NCBI GenBank assembly: GCA_030043575.1
Contig: JASHXK010000311.1
Location: forward strand, 1 to 10,283
Length of the DNA: 10,283 bases
Reading direction: 5' to 3'
From: Terriglobales bacterium
GTDB taxonomy: Bacteria; Acidobacteriota; Terriglobia; Terriglobales; Acidobacteriaceae
Shown in pieces: positions 1 to 6,133 of the stretch. Made by a program: the position numbers and the translations under genes. The notes beneath the pieces are model-generated. The model searched no databases and was not told where the DNA came from. It saw only the letters and a program-made list of their open reading frames with translations. Position 1 is the first letter of the stretch, and every line of letters starts with the position of its first letter.

Positions 1-1
1 C

Positions 2-295
2 GCGAGCAAAGCAGGAGTCATCGAGCTGACGAAGACGATGGCGCTGGAGCTCGCGCCCAAAGTGCGCGTCAATGCCGTCGCCCCCGGTTACGTGCTGACT
101 CCTATGCAGCGCGCTGAATACAGTGACGAAATGTTGGAGGCAGTCAACCACAAGATCCCGCTGCGCCGTCACGCCAAACCCGAGGAGATCGCCGCGCTCT
201 TCGCCTTTCTTGCGTCCGATGATGCCGCTTATCTCACTGGCCAGGTGTATGTCATCGATGGCGGCGAGACGGCTGGTTCCCTAGCCAGCCGCTAA
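2..295 (+). CDS. Short-chain dehydrogenase/reductase (SDR), C-terminal part, 5' end outside window
   Basis: Classical SDR-family NAD(P)-dependent oxidoreductase; only the last 97 residues are present. The reading frame is open from base 2 and begins with ASKAG, the end of the YxASK catalytic motif; the lysine is visible and the catalytic tyrosine lies just outside the window. Next come VRVNAVAPGYVLTPM, the usual segment after the active site, then IPLRR and PEEIAALFAFLASDDA, and the C-terminal TGQVYVIDGG signature of FabG-like SDRs. The stop is TAA at 293-295. The substrate cannot be told: the N-terminal Rossmann motif is missing and the C-terminal half is generic. The gene converges on npdG, so it is probably not part of the F420 operon. 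The family call is firm; the role is unknown. Confidence 0.93.
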   Translation, partial: ASKAGVIELTKTMALELAPKVRVNAVAPGYVLTPMQRAEYSDEMLEAVNHKIPLRRHAKPEEIAALFAFLASDDAAYLTGQVYVIDGGETAGSLASR

Positions 296-327
296 GGATT
301 AACGTCGTTTGGAACAGTAGCACTTGA

Positions 328-343
328 GCCAGTCTTCACTGGC
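328..343. terminator. Small inverted repeat between convergent genes (weak terminator candidate)
   Basis: GCCAGT CTTC ACTGGC forms a 6-bp stem with a 4-nt loop in the 77-nt gap between the converging SDR and npdG genes. No T-run follows on either strand, so it is not a classical intrinsic terminator. It overlaps the start of the heptamer repeat tract and may simply reflect that repeat. Confidence 0.25.
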
Positions 344-371
344 CACCGACCACTGACCACTAGCCACTGCC
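338..371. repeat. Degenerate 7-bp tandem repeat (consensus ACTGRCC), about 4.9 copies
   Basis: Successive heptamers are ACTGGCC, ACCGACC, ACTGACC, ACTAGCC and a final ACTGCC. They fill most of the gap between the SDR and npdG stop codons. Read in frame on the minus strand the tract gives an SGQWSV-like peptide. I recognise that as a common spurious translation of intergenic repeats in several environmental bacterial phyla. No gene or RNA is supported here; it is non-coding repeat DNA ending two bases before the npdG stop codon. Confidence 0.75.
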
Positions 372-372
372 T

Positions 373-1038
373 TCAGATTCCCAGCCCCGTCACCCGCCAT
401 CCCGAGCCGTGCACCTTGTAGCGGAGGTTGAGCGTGATTAGCAGTGCGGTCATCGACTCGACAATGCGCGCGTTCTCCAGCTTGCCGCCGTCGATGGCTC
501 GCACGCCGGGAATCTTGACCGCCAACTCCGATGCGACCTGCCGGGCGCGATCGTCGTCGCTGCACACGATGACATCGCAATCGACCTCGGCATCTCCGGC
601 CAGCACAGTGGAGGACAAGCTGTGAAATGCAGCCGCAACAGTAACGTTCTTGCCCACCATCTCCTGCGCCTGCTCGGCCGCCGAACCTTGCCACACTCCC
701 AGGACCCGGGTCGGTCTGCCGCCAACCGCTGCTGCCAACGGAACAGTCGCGTCGATCAGCACTGTTCCTTGCCGGAACGAGGGCTTCAGTTGCTTCAGCA
801 ATTCGGCTTGTCCGGAGAACGGCACAGTCAGTACCACAATGTCGCACATCTTTACTGCAACGGAATTCTCCACCCCTTCAACGTTGCCCAGAGCGCCGGC
901 TTTCTCCGCGATTTGGGCGGCTGTGGTTTTGGCGCGTGCGCCGTCGCGCGAGCCGATCACGACCGACTCCCCCGCGCGCGCCCAGCGCAGCGCCAGTCCC
1001 GAACCTTCCGGGCCGGTGCCGCCAATCACCGCGATCAT
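373..1038 (-). CDS. npdG: F420-dependent NADP reductase (F420H2:NADP oxidoreductase)
   Basis: Catalyses reversible hydride transfer between reduced F420 and NADP+, linking the F420 pool to NADP(H) in the cytoplasm. The 221-residue length fits the Fno/NpdG family. The N-terminal dinucleotide-binding loop is GGTGPEG (residues 6-12). It is followed by IGSRDGARA, whose Ser-Arg after the second strand fits NADP rather than NAD use. VLTVPF (about 70-75), AAAFHSLSS in the second half and the C-terminal GWRVTGLGI match the family's conserved blocks. The start is ATG at 1038, which overlaps the cofH TGA in an ATGA junction, so the two genes are probably translationally coupled. It is the last gene of the F420 operon, and its presence shows the cell uses F420 as a redox carrier. 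A generic NADP oxidoreductase is the only alternative, and the context argues against it. Confidence 0.9.
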   Translation of the reverse strand: MIAVIGGTGPEGSGLALRWARAGESVVIGSRDGARAKTTAAQIAEKAGALGNVEGVENSVAVKMCDIVVLTVPFSGQAELLKQLKPSFRQGTVLIDATVPLAAAVGGRPTRVLGVWQGSAAEQAQEMVGKNVTVAAAFHSLSSTVLAGDAEVDCDVIVCSDDDRARQVASELAVKIPGVRAIDGGKLENARIVESMTALLITLNLRYKVHGSGWRVTGLGI

Positions 1039-2258
1039 GGGTTGCCACCCGCGGCAACGCTTTGGGCGTCTGCTCCCACAACGTGGTAGTCATACTTTGT
1101 GTACAAGGTGTTACGCTGTGCCGGAATGCGGCCGAGTTCCACAATGCGCTCCTGAAACTCTTTCGGAGAAATATACTGCCCGGCGGTCGCTCCTGCCAGC
1201 CGCGAAATGTTTTCTTCGAACAACGTGCCGCCGTAGTCGTCGGCGCCAGCCAGTAGCGCCAATTGCGATACCTCACGTCCCAGCTTCACCCAGGAGACCT
1301 GAATGTGGTTGATAGCGCCAGCCAGAACAATTCGCGCCAGGGCATGCACCTTCATGTGCTCGGCCAGCGTACCTCCGCTGCGCGCCAGGCCCTGCGCGAA
1401 CAGCAACGTGTTCTCGTGAATAAATCCCAGTGGCACAAACTCCGTGAAGCCGGCGGTGCGCGACTGAATGTCGCGCAGCAGTAGCAGCTGATCGACCCAG
1501 TGCTCGGGCGTCTCGCGATGTCCGTACATCATCGTCGCGGTACTGCGAATCCCGCACTCATGGGCCGTCACGATAACCTCACACCACTGGGCGGTGCTCA
1601 GTTTATTGCGAGACAGCACGTGCCGTACGCTGTCGTCGAGAATCTCCGCCGCTGTGCCGGGCAGGGTGTCGAGGCCGTTGGCCTTGAGCATCAGCAGGTA
1701 CTCGCGAATCGGCATCCCCGTCAGCTCGACACCGTAGACCATTTCCATCGGCGAGAAGGCGTGTGCGTGCATCTTTGGCGTTGCCGCCTTCACCGCGCGC
1801 AGGATGTCGCGGTAATAAAACGGCGGTAGCCCGTGCGGCAGCCCGCCTTGAATGCAAACTTCGGTGGCGCCCCACATCGCGGCCTCGCGGCACCTGTAGC
1901 CGATTTCATCCAGCGATAGGAAGTACGCCGTCTCGTCGCGCGGGCCGACGCTGAATGCACAAAACTTGCATCCGACAAAACAGACGTTGGTGAAGTTAAT
2001 ATTGCGGGTGACCACGTAGCTGATCACGTCGCCGGCCAGTTGCTCGCGAAGCGCATTGGCGGCGACTACCAATCCGAACAGATCATCACCGTCGCAAGTA
2101 GCGAGCGCGAGGCATTCTTCGCGGCTCAGCACGCTTCCGTCAAGCGACACCAACACCTTCTCGATCGCCTTGCGCACCGGCACCGAGACCCGGCGCGAAA
2201 CCTTGTCCCAAGTCGCATTTTGCAGCGTCAGCCGATTACACCAGCTCATGCCTTGCAT
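1035..2258 (-). CDS. cofH: FO synthase subunit 2, radical SAM (CofH; 5-amino-6-(D-ribitylamino)uracil-L-tyrosine 4-hydroxyphenyl transferase)
   Basis: Radical SAM enzyme that cleaves tyrosine and attaches its hydroxybenzyl part to 5-amino-6-ribitylaminouracil. CofG then cyclises the product to FO, the deazaflavin core of F420. The 4Fe-4S/SAM motif CFVGCKFC (Cys93, 97 and 100 from the chosen start) follows NINFTNV. Further CofH-type blocks are EVCIQGGLPHG, HAHAFSPMEM, GLDTLPGTAAEIL, TATMMYGH, EFVPLGFIHENT and GADDYGGTLFEENI. The start is uncertain. The frame is open to 2306 (TTG), with ATG at 2300, 2297, 2258 and 2249. I chose 2258 (407 residues) because the residues before it look unlike protein and lie close to a repeat, and GGGGA sits just upstream. 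The stop overlaps the npdG start. CofG is a separate gene here, unlike the actinobacterial FbiC fusion. Confidence 0.93.
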   Translation of the reverse strand: MQGMSWCNRLTLQNATWDKVSRRVSVPVRKAIEKVLVSLDGSVLSREECLALATCDGDDLFGLVVAANALREQLAGDVISYVVTRNINFTNVCFVGCKFCAFSVGPRDETAYFLSLDEIGYRCREAAMWGATEVCIQGGLPHGLPPFYYRDILRAVKAATPKMHAHAFSPMEMVYGVELTGMPIREYLLMLKANGLDTLPGTAAEILDDSVRHVLSRNKLSTAQWCEVIVTAHECGIRSTATMMYGHRETPEHWVDQLLLLRDIQSRTAGFTEFVPLGFIHENTLLFAQGLARSGGTLAEHMKVHALARIVLAGAINHIQVSWVKLGREVSQLALLAGADDYGGTLFEENISRLAGATAGQYISPKEFQERIVELGRIPAQRNTLYTKYDYHVVGADAQSVAAGGNP

Positions 2259-2310
2259 CTTGTCCCCACTCGTCTTCCAACGAACATGGCAAACCATCAT
2301 TCTCAAAATG

Positions 2311-2357
2311 TGTCATCCCGAGCGAGCGCAGCGAGTCGAGGGACCTGCTGTTGCTTT
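2311..2357. repeat. Interspersed intergenic repeat (CHPERAQRVEG type) between cofE and cofH
   Basis: The stretch from TGTCATCCCGAGCGAGCG through GTCGAGGGACC to GTTGC closely resembles a short interspersed repeat I recognise from many environmental genomes, notably Acidobacteriota. It is usually noticed because spurious translations read CHPERSRRVEGPAVAF or, on the other strand, SLDSLRSLGMT. Both are visible here in shifted frames. TCCC (2316-2319) and GGGA (2340-2343) can pair at the ends of the unit. It lies in the only sizeable gap of the F420 operon, from the cofE stop to the cofH start. Copy number elsewhere cannot be judged from this window. Confidence 0.65.
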
Positions 2358-2375
2358 CCACCGGTACCATGGTGT

Positions 2376-3188
2376 CTATCGAAACAGATCCTTTTCCGCC
2401 GGCCTCACCAGCCCTCGGGCGCTCCCTTTGTTGCCTTGGCTCGCATATCCGCGAATGACGCAAGCCGGAATTCGCGTATCCTTTCCGCACACCAGCCCTG
2501 CTACACAGGCCAGCTCATCCGCGACTGCTTCCTCCGTGGCATGCATCCTGTAACCGTAGGCATCCCGCTTGCCGCGATAATCGCGAATCACCTTCATCCC
2601 GGCGGCGCCAATGGCCACTTCACACAAGCCTTCGCGCCACGCACGTCCAAAGCTGTCGGCGATGATCACCGGCACATGCAGCCCGGTGCGTTTCTTCAAT
2701 CTTCGATGAATTTGCGCGGCCGAGCGATCCGGGTCGAGGGGCAATAAAACGGCCGTGTTGCCGCCATCGACATTGGAAACATCAACCCCGCTGTTGGCGC
2801 AAACGAAGCCATGTCGCGTCTCGGTAATCAAAACGTGCTTCATGCGCACCACGCGTCTGGCCTCGCGCAGGGCCAGCTCGACCACGCGAGCGTCCTGGCC
2901 ATTTCTGGCTGCAAACTTCTTGGCCGTCGCGGAAGGCCTCACCGCATCCAGCGCGACCCTGCGATCCTCGGCTTTCGATACAATCTTGTGTTTGATCACA
3001 ACAATATCGCCCACATGCAGCCGCAATCCGCCCAGCGCCAGCGCATTGACTACCAGATCGGCGACAGAATCGCCAGGAAAAACCTCACGAATGCCGAGCA
3101 CCGGAATCGCGCGGATCTCCCCAGTCAGGGAGGCCTGTAAATGGCTCTGTCTTGTTGAAGTCGCTCTGCGCCGCCGAGTGCTGCTCAC
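2376..3188 (-). CDS. cofE: Coenzyme F420-0:L-glutamate ligase (CofE)
   Basis: Adds L-glutamate to F420-0 using GTP, and usually further gamma-linked glutamates, giving F420-n. From the GTG at 3188 it is 270 residues. Family blocks in order: IPVLGIREVFPGD (28-40), DIVVIKHKIVSKAEDR (61-76), TRHGFVCANSGVDVSNV (124-140), LPLDPDRSA (149-157), IIADSFGRAWREG (175-187), a C-terminal ATEEAVADELA and the tail RPAEKDLFR. I chose GTG 3188 because it forms a GTGA overlap with the cofC stop; a TTG at 3203 is the other option. An unusual, very basic stretch of about 25 residues (SSTRRRRATSTR...) precedes the conserved core, so true initiation could be further in. There is no C-terminal nitroreductase domain as in mycobacterial FbiB, so any dehydro-F420-0 reduction must come from another protein. 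Confidence 0.93.
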   Translation of the reverse strand: MSSTRRRRATSTRQSHLQASLTGEIRAIPVLGIREVFPGDSVADLVVNALALGGLRLHVGDIVVIKHKIVSKAEDRRVALDAVRPSATAKKFAARNGQDARVVELALREARRVVRMKHVLITETRHGFVCANSGVDVSNVDGGNTAVLLPLDPDRSAAQIHRRLKKRTGLHVPVIIADSFGRAWREGLCEVAIGAAGMKVIRDYRGKRDAYGYRMHATEEAVADELACVAGLVCGKDTRIPACVIRGYASQGNKGSARGLVRPAEKDLFR

Positions 3189-3856
3189 ACCGCCGCTTCC
3201 CAAACGTCGAGATCGTGCTGACCAAAGCCCCAGGAGCGGAGCAGGCGCTGAGCGCTGGTTTCGCCAGCCCGTGCAACTAGCATCTCCAGCTCATCCGGGT
3301 TGTCGATGTCCAACCCGATTCCTGGCATCTCCAGGACGACCAGCTCCTTCCCGGTTTTCTTCATTGCTTCGCAGTGGGGCAGAAAGCTGTCATTGCCGAA
3401 GCGCAGAGGAATAAGGGATGCCGGGCGGCGCAGGATGCAATTGCTGCCGCGCCGGTCGTAAGCCGGAACGAACACAGCACCTTCTGTCGGAGCGGCATCC
3501 AGTACCTGATGCAACTCATCGCTCGCGATCAGTGGAATGTCAGCCGGAACGACGATCGTCGTATCATAGGCACGCTCCTCGCTCCACGCTGTCGCCATCT
3601 CGATGGCTGCCGTTTCGCTCTCATTGCGCATGTCCTCGATCACGAGAAACTCGAACTCCTTTGCCATGGCCTCCGCACGCGCATCGCTGCTGACCACCGC
3701 CACATCGACTTGACCCGCCACGCCGGCCGCTGCAGTCATCACGTCGCGCAGCATCGCCTCCGCTAATTGCGACCGCTGCTGCTGGTCCAAAGCCGCAGCC
3801 AGACGCTGCTTTGCGGTTGCCAGGCTCTTGAAGGGAATAAGCAGGATCGCGCGCAT
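3185..3856 (-). CDS. cofC: Phospholactate/phosphoenolpyruvate guanylyltransferase (CofC)
   Basis: Nucleotidyltransferase that activates a phosphorylated three-carbon acid with GTP to form the donor used by CofD. The acid is 2-phospho-L-lactate in archaea, phosphoenolpyruvate in mycobacteria (FbiD) and 3-phosphoglycerate in Paraburkholderia rhizoxinica; the sequence alone does not tell me which is used here. It has 223 residues from ATG 3856. The start is set by GAAGG 6 nt upstream and a position one base after the cofD stop; a GTG at 3871 is less likely. Motifs: LIPFKSLATAKQRLA (6-20), VPADIPLI (103-110), GSNCILRRP (137-145), RFGNDSF (152-158) and the C-terminal PGIGLDIDNPDEL (178-190), all characteristic of CofC. 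The segment NESETAAIEMAT (78-89) stands where I expect a GLN-type motif in better-known members. The stop overlaps the cofE start by 4 nt. Confidence 0.9.
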   Translation of the reverse strand: MRAILLIPFKSLATAKQRLAAALDQQQRSQLAEAMLRDVMTAAAGVAGQVDVAVVSSDARAEAMAKEFEFLVIEDMRNESETAAIEMATAWSEERAYDTTIVVPADIPLIASDELHQVLDAAPTEGAVFVPAYDRRGSNCILRRPASLIPLRFGNDSFLPHCEAMKKTGKELVVLEMPGIGLDIDNPDELEMLVARAGETSAQRLLRSWGFGQHDLDVWEAAV

Positions 3857-3857
3857 G

Positions 3858-4883
3858 TCAGGCCTTCGCACTTTCGGAGGTTATTGTGCAGGCGTCGAGA
3901 ACGAACGCCGCCAGGTCGCGCTTATCCTTCATCGAGCGCATGATCGTGTTGGCGTAAACAAACCGCGTGGATCGCGAACGGTGGTTCGTGGTTGAGGAGT
4001 TGCCCGCCCTATGTGATTCCGTTTGGGCGACAGCTGACTGCTGATTGCGGACCGCTGGATACTGACTCACCGCTGATTCCTCGCTTTGGTCCGCCACGAG
4101 TACGTCGAGAAAGTCCTCATACGCCTTCGCCACACCGAAAATCGTGCTTGGCCATTTCATCGTCCGCATCAGCGCGCCCGCCGGTCCGGAGACTGCCACC
4201 CCTCCAACGATCGGGCTCACTGCGACCACTGGCGCCGACGCTCGCCGCAGGGCAGCGCGAATTCCCGGTACCGCCAGGATCGGCCCGATACTTGTCACCG
4301 GATTGCTCGGTGCAAAGACAATCGCGTCGGCTTGCCCGATGCTCTCGATCACGCCTGGCGCCGGTCGCGCTTGCTCTGCGTCCTCAAAGTACACCGCGCG
4401 CACGTCAACCTCATGCCGCTCGCGCACAAAATACTCCTGGAATGTCAACGTGCCCTTTGCCGTGTCGAGCATCGTCGAGACGCGATCGTCCGACATCGGC
4501 ATCACCCGCGCGCTAACTCCAAACCTCGTCGCTAATTCCGCTGTCGCCTCACTTAGCGAGCGTCCGGCGCGCAGCATTGCCGTGCGCGTCAGATGCGTGG
4601 CCAGATCCAGATCACCCAAACTGAACCACGATGGCTGCTCCAGTTGCTTCATGCGCTCCAGGCAACGGAAGCTGTCGCCCGCGATGCCCCAACCGCGATC
4701 CTGACTCAACCAATCGGCCAAGCCATACAGCACGGAATCGATGTCCGGTGAAACATGCAGCCCCCACCACTCCAGATCGTCGCCGGTGTTGACCACAATG
4801 GTCAGCTCTTCCGGCGGCACGAATTGCTGCAAACCCTGCACCAGCTTGGTACCACCGGTGCCGCCCGTGAAGACAACAATCAT
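3858..4883 (-). CDS. cofD: 2-phospho-L-lactate transferase (CofD), with a repeat-derived insertion
   Basis: Transfers the phospho-acid moiety from the GDP-activated donor to FO, making F420-0 (or dehydro-F420-0). It has 341 residues. The N-terminal nucleotide-binding loop is FTGGTGGTKL (5-14), followed by NTGDD (32-36), SPDIDSVLYGLADW (45-58), GWGIAGD (64-70), SWFSLGDLDLATHL (85-98), MPMSDDRV (128-135), FAPSNPVTSIGPIL (190-203) and SPIVGG (223-228), all typical. Between DFLDVLVAD (about 257-265) and the conserved C-terminal TRFVYANTIM (306-315), where homologues have a short linker, there are about 40 residues rich in Ser, Gln, Asn and Thr that look repeat-derived. The frame stays open and the C-terminal block is intact, so the enzyme is probably functional. 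The ATG at 4883 directly abuts the cofG TAG, and cofC follows after 1 nt. Confidence 0.93.
   Translation of the reverse strand: MIVVFTGGTGGTKLVQGLQQFVPPEELTIVVNTGDDLEWWGLHVSPDIDSVLYGLADWLSQDRGWGIAGDSFRCLERMKQLEQPSWFSLGDLDLATHLTRTAMLRAGRSLSEATAELATRFGVSARVMPMSDDRVSTMLDTAKGTLTFQEYFVRERHEVDVRAVYFEDAEQARPAPGVIESIGQADAIVFAPSNPVTSIGPILAVPGIRAALRRASAPVVAVSPIVGGVAVSGPAGALMRTMKWPSTIFGVAKAYEDFLDVLVADQSEESAVSQYPAVRNQQSAVAQTESHRAGNSSTTNHRSRSTRFVYANTIMRSMKDKRDLAAFVLDACTITSESAKA
3863..3867 (-). promoter_or_regulatory. Ribosome binding site of cofC
   Basis: GAAGG on the minus strand, 6 nt before the ATG at 3856, inside the end of cofD. It favours this ATG over the in-frame GTG at 3871, which would place the start before the Shine-Dalgarno sequence. 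Confidence 0.6.
4031..4080. repeat. Degenerate repeat tract inside the cofD coding region (CAGC/CAGT units)
   Basis: Read on the minus strand, CAGC or CAGT units recur (ATCAGCGG, GTCAGTATC, CAGCGGTCC, ATCAGCAGTCAGC), several of them at multiples of 7 bp. In the cofD frame they encode AVSQYPAVRNQQSAV. That resembles the SAISNQQSAIS-type translation of a common intergenic repeat family in environmental genomes. A second short heptad pair (CAACCAC, GAACCAC) follows near 3980-3995. The tract lies between conserved CofD blocks and does not break the frame. Confidence 0.6.
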
Positions 4884-6122
4884 CTAGGCCGCCCTCGCAT
4901 ACCCCGCATGGTCCATTGCGGTAGCAAGCCGCTCCGCCAGCAATCCGCCCCGAGCCATTACCTTCTCCGTGTACTCGGGATACACCGGCAGCCGCTGCAC
5001 CAGCGTCTGTCCGGCCATCTCGGTTCGGCGCCGTAACTCCACCAGATGCGGCCAGGGCGCTTCAGGATTGATGTAATCGGGCGTCAGCGGCGATACTCCG
5101 CCCCAATCGTTGATGCCGGCCTCCAACAGGCGTTCGTAACTCAGGCCGGTTAGGTTCGGCGGCGCCTGAATATTCATGTCAAGCAGGAGCAGCCGGGCGA
5201 CCGCCAGCGTTCGCAGCAGATCGCCGATATCGGGCTCGGGCCATGCCGCCATCGGGATCGAAGGCTTGGCGCGAAAATTCTGGATGATCACTTCCTGAAT
5301 ATGTCCGTAGCGCTCATGCAGTTGCCTGATTGCAAGTAGCGACTCGACGCGATCCTCCATCGTTTCGCCGATGCCGATGAGAATTCCCGTGGTGAACGGC
5401 ACGCCGCGCTTGCCCGCATCTTCGATCGTCTTTAAGCGCAGCGCAGGAACCTTGTCTGGAGTTCCCGCGGCAGGGTGCGCCATCGCCAGCTGCGTGCTCG
5501 TGCTCTCCAACATCAACCCGAGGCTCGGATTGCTCGTTCGCAGCCGCTCGATCCAGTTCGCGCTGAGCAACCCGGGATTCGCGTGCGGCAACAGCTTCGT
5601 CTCGCGCAGCACCATCTCGCACATCGCCGCCAGGTAATGCAGCGTGCTGCGATAACCGAGCCTTCGTAGCGTCTCGCGCATCTCCGGAAACAGCGCCTCC
5701 GGCCGGTCGCCCAGCGAGAACAGCGCCTCGGTGCAGCCCAGATTTTCGCCCTGCTGCGCGACTGACAGGACTTCATCCGGCGACATCGTGTGCGCGCCCG
5801 GCTCGCCAGGATCTCGCCGAAACGTGCAATAGCCGCAATAATCACGGCAAAGATTCGTCAGCGGGATGAAAACCTTGCGCGAGTAGGTAATGACGGCGGG
5901 GTGATATTTCTCTTTCAGAGCGCGAGCGGTTGCCAGCAACTCGGGAAGCAGCGCCTCATCGCACCGCAAAAGCTGTACGGCGATGTCGCAATCGAACGTG
6001 GCGCCGTCGCGCACGTTGCGCAGCTTCTCAACCAAATATCGAACCGGCTCCATGCAGACAGTCTCGCGGCCGGCAATGGTTGTGACCCGCTCGTTCATGC
6101 CCTTCGCGAATCGATTTGGCAA
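4884..6122 (-). CDS. cofG: 7,8-didemethyl-8-hydroxy-5-deazariboflavin (FO) synthase subunit 1, radical SAM (CofG)
   Basis: Radical SAM enzyme that closes the deazaflavin ring of FO from the CofH product. The cluster motif CRDYCGYC (Cys92, 96, 99) follows TYSRKVFIPLTNL, which is characteristic of CofG. Other blocks are GCTEALFSLGDRPE, LPHANPGLLS, GLMLESTS, HPAAGTPDK, GVPFTTGILIGIGET, HIQEVIIQNFRAKP and a C-terminal INDWGGVSPLTPDYINPE. About 70 residues before the core (LVEKLRNVRDGATFD...) resemble the N-terminal helical part of FbiC. I chose TTG 6122 (412 residues) because GAGG lies 5 nt upstream; ATG at 6098 is the alternative, with only a very close AAGGG. The start is 11 nt after the flavin reductase stop, and the TAG stop abuts the cofD ATG, so this is a core operon gene. 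Confidence 0.95.
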   Translation of the reverse strand: MPNRFAKGMNERVTTIAGRETVCMEPVRYLVEKLRNVRDGATFDCDIAVQLLRCDEALLPELLATARALKEKYHPAVITYSRKVFIPLTNLCRDYCGYCTFRRDPGEPGAHTMSPDEVLSVAQQGENLGCTEALFSLGDRPEALFPEMRETLRRLGYRSTLHYLAAMCEMVLRETKLLPHANPGLLSANWIERLRTSNPSLGLMLESTSTQLAMAHPAAGTPDKVPALRLKTIEDAGKRGVPFTTGILIGIGETMEDRVESLLAIRQLHERYGHIQEVIIQNFRAKPSIPMAAWPEPDIGDLLRTLAVARLLLLDMNIQAPPNLTGLSYERLLEAGINDWGGVSPLTPDYINPEAPWPHLVELRRRTEMAGQTLVQRLPVYPEYTEKVMARGGLLAERLATAMDHAGYARAA

Positions 6123-6127
6123 CCCGA

Positions 6128-6131
6128 CCTC
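6128..6131 (-). promoter_or_regulatory. Ribosome binding site supporting the TTG start of cofG
   Basis: GAGG on the minus strand, 5 nt before TTG 6122, in the 11-nt gap after the flavin reductase stop (6134-6136). It is the best-placed Shine-Dalgarno sequence for any cofG start and is why TTG is preferred over ATG 6098. Confidence 0.5.
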
Positions 6132-6133
6132 GC

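Noticed and set aside
650..1312. Long plus-strand open frames opposite npdG and cofH
   Set aside because: Antisense shadows of high-G+C genes with no recognisable domain; the minus-strand genes have clear family motifs.
2236..2490. Minus-strand open frame of 84 residues spanning the cofE-cofH gap
   Set aside because: It is made of shifted-frame cofE codons and repeat translation (SLDSLRSLGMT type), not a gene.
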